NCBI GenBank assembly: GCA_937952135.1 | Contig: CALFYL010000073.1 | Location: 1-64,000 of the forward strand | Direction of reading: 5' to 3' | DNA length: 64,000 nucleotides | Source of the DNA: an uncultured Planctomycetia bacterium | Lineage (GTDB): Bacteria > Planctomycetota > UBA1135 > GCA-002686595 | Part shown: in pieces, positions 20,998 to 28,689 of the stretch | How positions within the stretch are numbered: position 1 is the first letter of the stretch | How the letters are laid out: the number at the start of each line of letters is the position of its first letter | Made by a program: the position numbers and the translations under genes | Notes under the pieces: generated by a model | The model's database searches: none | What the model was told of the DNA's origin: nothing | What the model saw: the letters and a program-made list of their open reading frames with translations, nothing else

Positions 20998-21995
20998 CAG
21001 TTGTACCGGTGGCGGGAGACCCAGGCCTTCAGGGAGAGCACCGCCATCTGCGCCGTCCCGTCCTGCGTTCCGTTCACGGCCCAGCGCACGCCGAGTCGCG
21101 TGGCGCCGCCGTAGTCCGACTTGCCCGCTCCTGTGGGCGGGTTGATGAAGTCCCACCCGGTCGATCCCAGGTGATCGACCGCCCACGTGCGCGAGTAGCC
21201 GTCGCCACCGCGGTAGCGCTTGCCGCTGACTACTTCCTTGTGGCCGATGTCGAGCCGGCTCGTGATCAGGTTGTTCGCGCCTTCGTGGTAGTACACGAGG
21301 AAGTCCCACGTGAACGCCAGGCGCGTCGGCGCGATCGCGGTGGGGATCTCAGCGATCAGCACGGTCGCGTCGTTCGAACCCCACGAGTTGAGCTTGGTCG
21401 CGACGTCGCCGTTGGGGTCGAGGCACAGGTGGAAGTTGCGAGTGCCCGCGTCGGCGTTCTGGATGCGACCCATGAGCCGGCCCCAGAGCAGGTCTCCCGG
21501 CAGGTACTTCCCGCGAGGCAGCCAGATCCCGTAGTCCTGGACGCGCGAGTCCAGCAGTCGACCGCCTGCCCCGCTCGTGAGCTGCTGCGGTCCGCAGGTG
21601 TTGTAGTACTCGCCGACGCCTTCCTCGTAGTACGGCGCGTCGGGCGGCCCTCCGGCAGCCGTGAGACCACACGTCCAGTTGCCGGCGTTGTTGCAGACCT
21701 GCTCCCAGCTCTCGAAGTCCGGGTCGCCGCCGTGGCCCCACGCGTCGAGCTGCGAGCGCTGGCCAGGAGGCAACCCCTGGACGTACAGCGCACGAATCGC
21801 CTGCAGGAGCTGCGTGTCGTCGTTCGGGCTTGGGTCGATGCCGGCGGCCGCGAGGAGGTTCAGCAGCTCGCTCCGCTGCGAGTTGAGTTGCTTGGCGGTG
21901 ACGGACGTGCTCGGGACGCGGGGCTGCGCAAAGGGCTGTCCTGCGCGAAACGAGCCATCGGGCGCGGCTCCGGGCGCTGTGAGGTTGGGATCCAC
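20997..21995 (-). CDS. Tail fibre with shared N-terminal attachment module
   Basis: A 332-residue protein. Residues about 12-72 (PDGSFRAGQPFAQPRVPSTS, VTAKQLNSQRSELLNLLAAA, GIDPSPNDDTQLLQAIRALY) share the 'G.P..g.rP....N...sEL.nL...AG....DD.QlLQ' pattern with the fibre at 16819-18093. The rest is rich in aromatic and Gly residues with a lectin-like C-terminal part (GIWLPRGKYLPGDLLWGR, HKEVVSGKRYRGG). Probably an alternative receptor-binding protein. The second-unit copy is cut by the window end at 64000. Confidence 0.7.
   Translation of the reverse strand: MDPNLTAPGAAPDGSFRAGQPFAQPRVPSTSVTAKQLNSQRSELLNLLAAAGIDPSPNDDTQLLQAIRALYVQGLPPGQRSQLDAWGHGGDPDFESWEQVCNNAGNWTCGLTAAGGPPDAPYYEEGVGEYYNTCGPQQLTSGAGGRLLDSRVQDYGIWLPRGKYLPGDLLWGRLMGRIQNADAGTRNFHLCLDPNGDVATKLNSWGSNDATVLIAEIPTAIAPTRLAFTWDFLVYYHEGANNLITSRLDIGHKEVVSGKRYRGGDGYSRTWAVDHLGSTGWDFINPPTGAGKSDYGGATRLGVRWAVNGTQDGTAQMAVLSLKAWVSRHRYN
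21887..21902 (+). promoter_or_regulatory. Dispersed 16-bp element, type A, one mismatch
   Basis: GTTGCTTGGCGGTGAC, inside the start of the fibre gene that begins at 21995. With the copy at 22016-22031 it brackets that start. Outside the second-copy part of the window. Confidence 0.5.
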
Positions 21996-22015
21996 GTGAG
22001 CCGACTCTACCGTCT

Positions 22016-22031
22016 GTCACCGCCAAGAGAA
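22016..22031 (-). promoter_or_regulatory. Dispersed 16-bp element, type A, partial
   Basis: Plus-strand GTCACCGCCAAGAGAA; 11 consecutive bases of the type A element. It lies in the 54-bp divergent gap between the fibre gene (start 21995, minus) and the moron-like gene (start 22050, plus). Confidence 0.5.
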
Positions 22032-22049
22032 CGGGGCTACCCTACGCCC

Positions 22050-22595
22050 ATGAACACCTTCTCTCGCACCATCACGTTCCTGCTCTTGTCTCTGGCCGCC
22101 TCCGTGGTCTGCATGCTCGGGGCGAGCTACGTGGCATCCTGCACCGCCGCGCGCGACCTGCAGCGGCTCGATTCCATGACCGACGCGGAGTTCGGCCTTG
22201 TCGCGGAAGACTGGGCAGCGGACGCGCAGCTCCTCACCATCGCCGCTCTGCGCGAGGGCTTCGTGGAACCCGAGCACGCGTTGGCCTTCGCAGCCGCGTT
22301 CGGCTCGGTGCAGCCGTCACAGGGCGACGTCGTCGACCAGGCGCTCGAGCTGGGCAGCCTGACCGAGGGGCTCGTGGTGTCGATCACGGCCAAGCTGCGG
22401 CGTCGCATCTTCGACGCTGGCGGCTGGCCGCTCGGGTCTCGGGGTCAGATCCTGCTGACGCGCGTCGCTGACGCCATTCGCACCGCGACTCAGCGGCACC
22501 TGGCGTTCTCGCCCAGTCGATTCGACGAGGACCGCGGCGGAGTGACGCCGCCGTCAGGAGAACAGCAAGCGGATGGTGGCGGCTCCGACGGTTGA
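22050..22595 (+). CDS. Membrane-anchored moron-like protein inside the late operon
   Basis: A 181-residue protein on the strand opposite to the surrounding late genes. The N-terminus (FLLLSLAASVVCMLGASYV) is a signal anchor, and SVVC resembles a weak lipobox. The rest is a helical periplasmic-type domain (AEFGLVAEDWAADAQLLTIA, GSLTEGLVVSITAKLRRRI). A single gene with its own orientation inserted in a structural operon fits the 'moron' pattern, often lysogenic-conversion or exclusion genes. Its end overlaps the gp46-like gene by 42 bp, tail to tail. Function unknown. Confidence 0.6.
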   Translation: MNTFSRTITFLLLSLAASVVCMLGASYVASCTAARDLQRLDSMTDAEFGLVAEDWAADAQLLTIAALREGFVEPEHALAFAAAFGSVQPSQGDVVDQALELGSLTEGLVVSITAKLRRRIFDAGGWPLGSRGQILLTRVADAIRTATQRHLAFSPSRFDEDRGGVTPPSGEQQADGGGSDG

Positions 22596-23042
22596 GCGCG
22601 GGCTCTGCCCTGTCGCGACTCCGTCCCAGAGCTCACTCCACAGCCGCGCCGTGCCGCGGCGCAGCACAACGTCGATCTCGACCATGGAGCGGTTGCGGCT
22701 GTTGATCGTCGCGCGCGCGTCCACCTGATCGACAATGCCTTCCGCGCGCATCCAGCCCAGGCTCTCGCGCACGTGGTCCTCGATCACGCGCAGGGTGGCG
22801 GTCGTGAGCTTGCCCTGCGAGAGCTGCCAGAGTTTCGAGCCGAAGCGGTCGCCGCTGTCCTCGCCCCACCAGCCCCGCGGGTCGCTGAGACCAAGCGCGG
22901 CCGCCTCATCCTCCGTCGCCCGCGCGTCGCTGTAGAGCGAGACGAGAACGGCCTCCTCGAGGCCAGAGCTGACAGCCAGGTCGCCGGCGACCAGCTCGAG
23001 GTCGGCGCCTTGCTCGGTGATCGAGACTCGCAGATCGCTCAT
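22554..23042 (-). CDS. Baseplate protein, Mu gp46-like
   Basis: A 162-residue protein. It starts with DLRVSITEQGADLELVAGDL and continues LEEAVLVSLYSDARATEDE, DPRGWWGEDSGDRFGSKLWQ, then LSQGKLTTATLRVIEDHVRE. 'D.RGWWgD.....G S.LW.L...k' is the signature of phage GP46 proteins. They resemble gp25/gpW lysozyme-like wedge proteins and connect the spike hub to baseplate J. Order and overlap with the PAAR gene match the Mu type. Confidence 0.88.
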   Translation of the reverse strand: MSDLRVSITEQGADLELVAGDLAVSSGLEEAVLVSLYSDARATEDEAAALGLSDPRGWWGEDSGDRFGSKLWQLSQGKLTTATLRVIEDHVRESLGWMRAEGIVDQVDARATINSRNRSMVEIDVVLRRGTARLWSELWDGVATGQSPRSTVGAATIRLLFS

Positions 23043-23308
23043 GCGCTCACCCTAACGTGCGTCGTGCCCACGACCACGTCGCCACAGGTCGCCACGTGGC
23101 CTGTGCGCACGACTCCCAGTCCGTTGATGAGCATCACCGGACTGCCCACGGGGATGGTCGCTGCGTTGTGCGCGCCGCTGCCGTGAGGCGCGATCGTGGA
23201 GCCCTGCACGGCGAGAGGGATCCCGTCGACGAACACGACTGCCTGCGGCGAGACCAAGATCGGTCCCCCGGCGCTGTCACCGACGCGGGCTGCCTGGAAC
23301 ACGCTCAC
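23039..23308 (-). CDS. PAAR-like tail spike tip protein
   Basis: An 89-residue protein: AARVGDSAGGPILVSPQAVV, then FVDGIPLAVQGSTIAPHG, PVMLINGLGVVRTGHVATCG. The regular 'gD...gG.i......v.v.G.p.a..G.....HG......i..G...V..nG....R.g....CG' layout is that of PAAR proteins, which form the metal-bound sharp tip on the central spike. H and C residues that could bind the ion are present (the two HG/CG positions). It overlaps the spike gene by 4 bases, as expected for a tip-spike pair. Confidence 0.85.
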   Translation of the reverse strand: MSVFQAARVGDSAGGPILVSPQAVVFVDGIPLAVQGSTIAPHGSGAHNAATIPVGSPVMLINGLGVVRTGHVATCGDVVVGTTHVRVSA

Positions 23309-23766
23309 TGGAACGTGGTCGTGCCGGTGGGAGAGGTGATCGTGACGCCCGAGCCGGCGAGCTCGATGGAGTTGCCGCCCACGGTCAGCTTGATGCTCGA
23401 CTCACTCACGAGCTCGATCGACCCGTCGGCCTTCAGCTTCACGCTCTGCCCGTGCTGGGAGTAGAGCGTCACCTCTCCGGCTGCCAGGTTGCGCGGCCGG
23501 CTCTCGCGGTGCGCGACCCCGAGCGCGATCGCGTGCTCGCGCTGGCCCCCGATGCACGCCAGCAAGGCCTCTGAGCCGATCGGCGGCGAGCTCGTCAGCC
23601 CGTAGGCCTGGAAGCTCTCCACTCCATCCAAGCGCTCGCCGGCGAGCCCAGAGAGCTGCAGGGCCTGAAGCCGGCGCGCGTCGTCCACGCGCGAGACCAC
23701 GGCGCGGCCGAGCAGCGCCGACAGGCGCCGCAGGATCGGCTCCAGAGCTCGGTGCAGGTGCTGCAT
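23305..23766 (-). CDS. Baseplate spike protein, gpV / Mu gp45-like
   Basis: A 153-residue protein from the ATG at 23766, which overlaps the hub stop (ATGA). After an N-terminal helix comes LQALQLSGLAGERLDGVESF, QAYGLTSSPPIGSEALL, then HAIALGVAHRESRPRNLAAG, EVTLYSQHGQSVKLKADGSI. The last ~40 residues (SSIKLTVGGNSIELAGSGVT) form the repetitive beta-helix seen at the tip of gpV spikes. This is the Mu gp45 family: OB-fold followed by a beta-helical needle that pierces the outer membrane. Confidence 0.88.
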   Translation of the reverse strand: MQHLHRALEPILRRLSALLGRAVVSRVDDARRLQALQLSGLAGERLDGVESFQAYGLTSSPPIGSEALLACIGGQREHAIALGVAHRESRPRNLAAGEVTLYSQHGQSVKLKADGSIELVSESSIKLTVGGNSIELAGSGVTITSPTGTTTFQ

Positions 23767-24884
23767 CAGTCGTCTTCGATGGGCGCGAGCGATGGGTTGC
23801 CCCAGCCGCGCAGCGGATCGTTGTCCGTGTCGACTTGCGGCTCGGCGCTGTACGCGTCGCGACGCGAGAGCTCGAGCGTCACGGTCCGGGGCGGGTACTC
23901 GAAGCGCACCGCGTTGACGAGCAGCAGCTCGCCGCGCAGCCGCCAGCGTGGGAGGTTCACGCCCACGAGCTGGTTGACCTGCCAGAGCGGCCCGGTGCGC
24001 GGCGTCTGTCGCCAGCCGAGCAGCTTGATCGAGATCTGCGCCGAGCGCGCGGCGCGCACGGTCGCCATCCAGGCCGCGTACTGATCGGCCTCGGCCTGGT
24101 TGACCGGGCCCTCGGCGAGCTTCACGAACGTGCGCGGACGCTGCACGCCGGCGTCGCGCGCCACTCCGCGGGCCTCGGCCACCACGGCGCCCCACGAGTC
24201 GTCCGTGCCCGGGCGCTGGCCGGTTACCACGTAGACTTGGTAGCGGTCCGCCTGAGTCCACACCAGCGAAGCCGACAGCCAGTCGCCGGGGCCGATGTCG
24301 CGCTCGGTGCGCGCCTTGCCCGGGAACGCGAGCACGAGCCGGCCGCGCTCGTCCGCGAATGCCAGCGCGCCGCGCTTGCGGCAGCCGCGCTCGATCGCGG
24401 ACCAGCTGCTCTCGCCGACGTTGGCGCGCCAGACGTCGAACGGAAGGTCTTCGTTCAGTCGCGTGATCACCTCGACTTCGTAGGGCCTCGCGACGTGCTC
24501 GGCGATCTGCTCGAGCGTCACGTTGCGCAGCTCGGTCGGGGACTCGGGCGCCGCGCAGTCGACCAGGTCCTGCGTCCTGTCGCGGCCGCTGACCACGAGG
24601 TCGCTCGACTCGCTGTCCATCGCCGCCTCGATCGAGTCGACGTAGCCGGTCAACAGCAGCTCGGCGCCGAAGTAGATCTCGACCGCGTCGCCGGGGTTGA
24701 TGGGCCAGGGCTCGACGTGCTGGATGGACAGCCGGAACGTTCCGCTGACCGCGTCGAGCCGGCGCTCCACGCTGACGGTCTTCCAGCCGGAGATGCTTGC
24801 GCCGTTCGCGCGCACGACCACGTCGTCGGTGTCGGCGACGTGCGGGTCGAGCGGCGAGCGCGCCTGGATCGTGCGCGCGCTCAC
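23766..24884 (-). CDS. Baseplate hub protein, gpD / Mu gp44-like
   Basis: A 372-residue protein. DDVVVRANGASISGWKTVSV, then GTFRLSIQHVEPWPINPGDA, VEIYFGAELLLTGYVDSIEA, DLVVSGRDRTQDLVDCAAPE are the ordered blocks of Mu gp44/P2 gpD hub proteins ('...i.v.G..isgW..v.v.r.....a..F...l......i.pGd.v.i..g...l.tGyvd....s......v.v.Gr....DLvdcs'). The hub forms the trimeric base on which the gpV spike sits. It follows the DNA circularisation gene with a 4-base overlap. Confidence 0.9.
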   Translation of the reverse strand: MSARTIQARSPLDPHVADTDDVVVRANGASISGWKTVSVERRLDAVSGTFRLSIQHVEPWPINPGDAVEIYFGAELLLTGYVDSIEAAMDSESSDLVVSGRDRTQDLVDCAAPESPTELRNVTLEQIAEHVARPYEVEVITRLNEDLPFDVWRANVGESSWSAIERGCRKRGALAFADERGRLVLAFPGKARTERDIGPGDWLSASLVWTQADRYQVYVVTGQRPGTDDSWGAVVAEARGVARDAGVQRPRTFVKLAEGPVNQAEADQYAAWMATVRAARSAQISIKLLGWRQTPRTGPLWQVNQLVGVNLPRWRLRGELLLVNAVRFEYPPRTVTLELSRRDAYSAEPQVDTDNDPLRGWGNPSLAPIEDD

Positions 24885-26065
24885 AGCGACAGCGCCTCGA
24901 CGGTCGACAGCGCGGGGATGCGGCCGGCGTGCTGGAAGCGGTTGCGTTCGATCAGCTCGAGCGCGCGCTCGGCGTCGTCGTAGAGCTGGTAGGCGAGCTC
25001 GAGCGCACCGATCGGCGCCGGCATCGTCAGGCGCTGGATGCGCGGCAGCGAGCGCTCAGGCGGCGGCACGGCTGCGACCAGCGCGGCGCGAAGCAGCGCG
25101 AGCTGCTCGTACTGCGCCGGCGCGGCTCGGTCGAGCTCGGCGTCGAGCAGCGCCGCGAGGCGATCGCGCGCGGCGAGCGCGTCGTCGAGCGAGGCCCAGT
25201 TGATCGCGGCAGCCGCGGCGACCGCGCCAGCCACAGCGGTCTGACGGATCTGGGAGGCGATCTGAGACACGTTCGCGTCGCGCAGTTGCTCGAGCGCCGT
25301 CGAGCCGCCGAGCAGGCGCGCGTCGAAGTCGGCCAGGGCCTCGTACGCAGCGAGCGAGGCCTGCGCGTTCGCTGCCGCGGCGCTGACGCGTTGCAGAGTC
25401 TGGAGGATCGAGTTCGCCGCCGACGCCGGCGAGGTCACCAGCGACGAGGCCTCGTCGACCAGGCGCGCGATCTCCTCGCCCAGGATCGCGGCCTCCTCGG
25501 CCGGACCGCGGAAGACGTCGAGCTGGCGCAGGCGCAGACCGAGCGCTCGGAGCTGGTCCGCCACGCTCGTGCGCGCGAACTCGGGCACGCCCGTGACCTG
25601 CAGGCTCGCGGTCGTCTCCGCGGCTGCAGCCTCTTGCACGACGGCCGTCTGCTCCTGCGCACCGGCAATCGGGGGCCGGCGATCGACGACCGGGGCTGTG
25701 CCTTCGACGCGGAGGAACTCCAGGTCGAAGCGAACCAGGTCGCCTTCGCGCGTCGACTCGCTCACGACGCAGCGCGTGCAGAACACGGGGAGCGAGCCGT
25801 AGTGGGGGTGCACCAGCGTGCCGCCACCCGAGCGCCGCGTGCACTGGCGGATCAGCGCGAGCTTGCGCGTCTGAGCGTCGGGTCCGGCGACGAAGGCCTG
25901 CAGGCGGATGCGCGTGGGCGCCTCGCCGAACTCCTCGACGACCGCGAAGTCGCGGCCGGGGAACTCGTGCACCTGGTGGCGCTGCGAGAACTCCGAGTCC
26001 GCGAGCTCGACCTCGAACGCGACGCCGCGATAGGAGGCTTCGTAGAGGTCGTCGGGCCAGGCCAT
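24881..26065 (-). CDS. DNA circularisation protein N (Mu gp43-like)
   Basis: A 394-residue protein. The N-terminal ~130 residues (YEASYRGVAFEVELADSEFS, HEFPGRDFAVVEEFGEAPTR, LQAFVAGPDA, GGTLVHPHYGSLPV) are the DNA-circularisation N-terminal family: 'asyrGv.F.......G....hE.P.RD....ed.G...r......fv.G....l..a...gG.L.HP..G.l.v'. The C-terminal part is an Ala-rich helical region. In Mu the protein is in the baseplate region and enters the cell with the DNA. Confidence 0.85.
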   Translation of the reverse strand: MAWPDDLYEASYRGVAFEVELADSEFSQRHQVHEFPGRDFAVVEEFGEAPTRIRLQAFVAGPDAQTRKLALIRQCTRRSGGGTLVHPHYGSLPVFCTRCVVSESTREGDLVRFDLEFLRVEGTAPVVDRRPPIAGAQEQTAVVQEAAAAETTASLQVTGVPEFARTSVADQLRALGLRLRQLDVFRGPAEEAAILGEEIARLVDEASSLVTSPASAANSILQTLQRVSAAAANAQASLAAYEALADFDARLLGGSTALEQLRDANVSQIASQIRQTAVAGAVAAAAAINWASLDDALAARDRLAALLDAELDRAAPAQYEQLALLRAALVAAVPPPERSLPRIQRLTMPAPIGALELAYQLYDDAERALELIERNRFQHAGRIPALSTVEALSL

Positions 26066-26066
26066 C

Positions 26067-27779
26067 TCAGGTTCCCAGGGCGAAGCCCTGCTGGAGGGAG
26101 AGGTCGACGCCGTCGTTGCGCTCGGTCGACACGCTCGCGCCGGCGGGGAGGTTCTGGAAGCGCACGTTCACAGAGGCCTCGGCGCGCTCGGTGACCACGC
26201 CGCCGCTCACCTGCGCGGCTGCACCAACGGCTGCAGCGGACGCTGCGGCGCCGTCGGATGACGCACCTGGTTTCGACACGCCCACGACGTCGAGCATCCA
26301 GTCGGGCACGAGATCTCGCAGGGACGGCAGCACCGCCATCAGGTACTCCAGGCCCAGGCGCACCGGCAGCATCATCCGCTCCCACGCAGCGGACATCTTG
26401 TCGGTGACCCACTCCCAGTTGTCCCACAGCAGGTAGAGCGCGCCCGCGAGCGCGGCGACGCCGGCGATGAGCCATCCGATCGGCGTTGCGGCCAGCACGG
26501 CGCTGAAGCCGAGGACTGCTGCCTTGATTGCGACGAAGGCGCCGACGATCACTGGCCAGGCGGCGCTCACGCCGGCAACGAGCGAGCCGACGGATCCGAT
26601 GAACGATCCGAGCACCAGCAAGATCGGACCGACCGCGGCGGCAAGTGCGCCAAGTCCAACGACCCACTTCTGAGTTGCAGGGCTGAGCGCGGCGAACTTC
26701 GCCGCGATCTCGGTGAGTAGGTTCGCGACTTTCTCGAAGACCTCCAGCAGACCCGACTGAGAGATCTTGTCCATGAGAACTGTGACCGAGACCGTGAACC
26801 GCTCCCACGCCGCGGCCGCGCCCTTCGACGCCTCGATCACTCCTCGCTGGAGCGAGCCTGCTGCCTGATCGAGTTCAGCGCGAGCGGCAGCGATAGCGTT
26901 GGGGTCGATCGCAGCAACCGCAACCCCGGCCTCCTGTCCGAAGATCGCAAGCATGTCGCTCGTCGTCGCGCCAGCGGTTCGCAGCCGGCCCAGGACGACG
27001 TCGAGCGAGCGCAGTCGGTTCTCTGCGTCGAACAGCGCCTCGCGATCCACGCCGAGTCGGCTCAGAGCCATCCGCGCCTCCGAGGACGGCTTGATGAGCT
27101 TCGACACTGCCTGGCGCAGCACAGTCACTCCGAGAGAGCCCTCGAAGTTGGCTGCCGCGATGCCCTTCGCTGCGGCGACCATGTCCTCCAGCGAGAGCCC
27201 GGCCGCCTTCATCCCGGGACCGGCCTGCTGCAGGACCTGAGCGAACTCCCGCATCATCAGCGAACTTCCGCCCGTCGCGCTCATCATCAGGTCGAGCAGT
27301 CGCTCGGCGTCGCTCGCAGCTCCACCCACGGCCGCGAGGGAGTCGGCCACAATGCCTGCTGCGGCAGCGCCGTCGATGTTCGCCGCCTTCGATAGGCGCG
27401 CTGTGGGGAGCAGCGCTGCGAGCGAGTCGTTGGCTTTGAACCCTTGCTCCGCCAGGCCCTCCAGAGCCTGGATGCCGCGCGTGAGTCCGAGATCCGGCGG
27501 CAGCGCTCGAACCGCGGCCTGCAGCTCCTGCATCTGCTGCGCGTTCGCTCCGGTCACGCTGCGGATGCGGTTGAAGCTGCGGTCGATGTCGATGCCGGTC
27601 TTGATCGCGAAGCCGCCCAGCGCGGCGAGCGGAGCGCTGACCTTGGTGGTGAGGTTCTTTCCGAGACTGTTGAGGCTCGCGCCCAGCTGTCCGATTCGCG
27701 AGTTCAGGTTGAACAGCGGACCGGTGATTCGGTCCACAGCGCTGATGACAACCGCGAGCGGGAACGTCTTACCGGCCAT
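26067..27779 (-). CDS. Tape measure protein
   Basis: A 570-residue protein. VVISAVDRITGPLFNLNSRI, then LAALGGFAIKTGIDIDRSFN and RIRSVTGANAQQMQELQ are the opening of TP901-type tail tape measures. A hydrophobic block near the C-terminus (VGPILLVLGSFIGSVGSLVA, AATPIGWLIAGVAALAGALY) may insert in the host inner membrane during DNA entry. At about 0.15 nm per residue, the length rule for such proteins, the tail would be near 85 nm (inference). Its start overlaps the E' frameshift product. Confidence 0.9.
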   Translation of the reverse strand: MAGKTFPLAVVISAVDRITGPLFNLNSRIGQLGASLNSLGKNLTTKVSAPLAALGGFAIKTGIDIDRSFNRIRSVTGANAQQMQELQAAVRALPPDLGLTRGIQALEGLAEQGFKANDSLAALLPTARLSKAANIDGAAAAGIVADSLAAVGGAASDAERLLDLMMSATGGSSLMMREFAQVLQQAGPGMKAAGLSLEDMVAAAKGIAAANFEGSLGVTVLRQAVSKLIKPSSEARMALSRLGVDREALFDAENRLRSLDVVLGRLRTAGATTSDMLAIFGQEAGVAVAAIDPNAIAAARAELDQAAGSLQRGVIEASKGAAAAWERFTVSVTVLMDKISQSGLLEVFEKVANLLTEIAAKFAALSPATQKWVVGLGALAAAVGPILLVLGSFIGSVGSLVAGVSAAWPVIVGAFVAIKAAVLGFSAVLAATPIGWLIAGVAALAGALYLLWDNWEWVTDKMSAAWERMMLPVRLGLEYLMAVLPSLRDLVPDWMLDVVGVSKPGASSDGAAASAAAVGAAAQVSGGVVTERAEASVNVRFQNLPAGASVSTERNDGVDLSLQQGFALGT

Positions 27780-28286
27780 GAGTCCTCCTCGACTTGCGCG
27801 CCTCGATCACCTGCTCAGCGATTTTCCACCAGTGCTCGATGTCCTCCGCGTCGAGCGCCATGAGCTCGCTCGGCGGCCAATGCCACAGCTCGGCGAACGC
27901 GCCTAACTTGCCTGCCCAGTCAGCAGGCCACCGGGCAAAAAACCCGCGACCACCTCCGAGAGGCGGGCGATGTCCTCGAGGTCGCAGCGATCGAGCAGCG
28001 CTAGGCCTACGACGGGGCTCTCGGCCTCGACCAGCTGCGCAGCGAACTCGAGCATCTGGTACGCCTGGTCCTTGTCCTTGGGGGCCTTCTTCATGTCCTT
28101 GCCCACGGGACGACGCAGCGTCAGCGAGTGCACCAGCTCTTCCTTGTTCGCCTTGCTGCGGACGGTGATCGGCCAGCGCAAAGTCACGACGACGCGGCCG
28201 TCGGAGAGCTTCTCGATGCCCGTGTCTTGCGCCGGCTCGGGCTGGTCGCCTTCGGGCGTGGCGGGTTCCTCGGACGCGAAGCGCAT
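27769..28286 (-). CDS. Tail assembly chaperone E+E' (made by -1 ribosomal frameshift)
   Basis: Reading E up to T TTT TTG (27942 to 27936), slipping back one base and continuing gives FARWPADWAGKLGAFAELWH, WPPSELMALDAEDIEHWWKI, AEQVIEARKSRRTHGR, ending at a TAA at 27771-27769. 'hWPPSEL......l..W...A' is the P2 GpE/E' signature. A perfect stem GCCTGC/GCAGGC (27928-27923 with 27915-27910) with a 7-base loop begins 7 bases after the slippery site, the usual stimulator. The E to E+E' ratio is conserved in P2, Mu and lambda-type tails. The fused product probably recruits tape measure and tail tube. Confidence 0.8.
27903..28286 (-). CDS. Tail assembly chaperone E (Mu gp41-like)
   Basis: A 127-residue protein read in frame 0. 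LSDGRVVVTLRWPITVRSKA, KEELVHSLTLRRPVGKDMKK and LARLSEVV-type ending (LEDIARLSEVVAGFLPGG) fit the short tail-assembly chaperone family ('...LrrP...D......d......l...l.....l...D...l...v..Fl'). It stops at TAG soon after the slippery site. Located between the tube and the tape measure, as in all tails with this mechanism. Confidence 0.82.
   Translation of the reverse strand: MRFASEEPATPEGDQPEPAQDTGIEKLSDGRVVVTLRWPITVRSKANKEELVHSLTLRRPVGKDMKKAPKDKDQAYQMLEFAAQLVEAESPVVGLALLDRCDLEDIARLSEVVAGFLPGGLLTGQAS
27910..27942 (-). promoter_or_regulatory. Programmed -1 frameshift signal (TTTTTTG plus stem-loop)
   Basis: On the minus strand the heptamer T TTT TTG (27942-27936) is in the zero frame as GGT TTT TTG. 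A 7-base spacer leads to a 6-bp stem (GCCTGC / GCAGGC) with loop TGACTGG. The same heptamer is used by P2. It is the only poly-T run of this kind in an otherwise GC-rich gene. Confidence 0.82.
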
Positions 28287-28290
28287 GGGA

Positions 28291-28650
28291 TCAGATGAAG
28301 CGCGCCGACGAACCGACGAACTTGAAGGGGGTCTTCATCTCGTCGCTCGACACGTTGCCTTCCGAGCTGAAGAAGGCGTCGGTCACGACGAACGTCCCGG
28401 CGCCTGTGCGACCGCTGACGGTGGCGTTGCGCTTGCCGGCGAACGCGACGAACCGCTCGAAGTCGGTGACGTGCATCTGGCCCGAGATCATCGGGGCCTG
28501 CGGCGTGCTCTTCGCGCCGACCACGCGACCGTGGCCGCCCATGATCGGCTCGAGCAGCGGAAGCCCGAAGTTGATCTCGACCGCGTCGACCGAGATGTCG
28601 ATCGACTCGCCGTCGACCGTCACCTCGAGGATTCCTCCGATGACCTGCAT
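28291..28650 (-). CDS. Tail tube protein (Mu gp40-like)
   Basis: A 119-residue protein: GGILEVTVDGESIDISVDAV, EINFGLPLLEPIMGGHGRVV, then PMISGQMHVTDFERFVAFAG and VVTDAFFSSEGNVSSDEMKT. This is the Mu-type tail tube (PF10618) pattern 'G....V.VDG.....g.....fg....e.v.G.....g..e.p..p.i.G.i.....' and the size is right. It forms the inner tube that is driven through the cell wall. Gene order sheath - tube - E/E' - tape measure is standard. Confidence 0.88.
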   Translation of the reverse strand: MQVIGGILEVTVDGESIDISVDAVEINFGLPLLEPIMGGHGRVVGAKSTPQAPMISGQMHVTDFERFVAFAGKRNATVSGRTGAGTFVVTDAFFSSEGNVSSDEMKTPFKFVGSSARFI

Positions 28651-28689
28651 GAGTCTGCTCCGTCAGTGTGCGTGCGGTGGGGCCGTCGA

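Larger units (their letters stand above)
24..21040. repeat. Left copy of a 21-kb direct repeat (start of phage unit 1)
   Basis: This segment is repeated at 42984-64000 with an offset of 42,960 bp. Every translated gene and every sequence line I compared was identical. It covers the first half of the phage genome, from the attachment core to the first codons lost in the fibre gene at 20997-21995. Confidence 0.95.
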
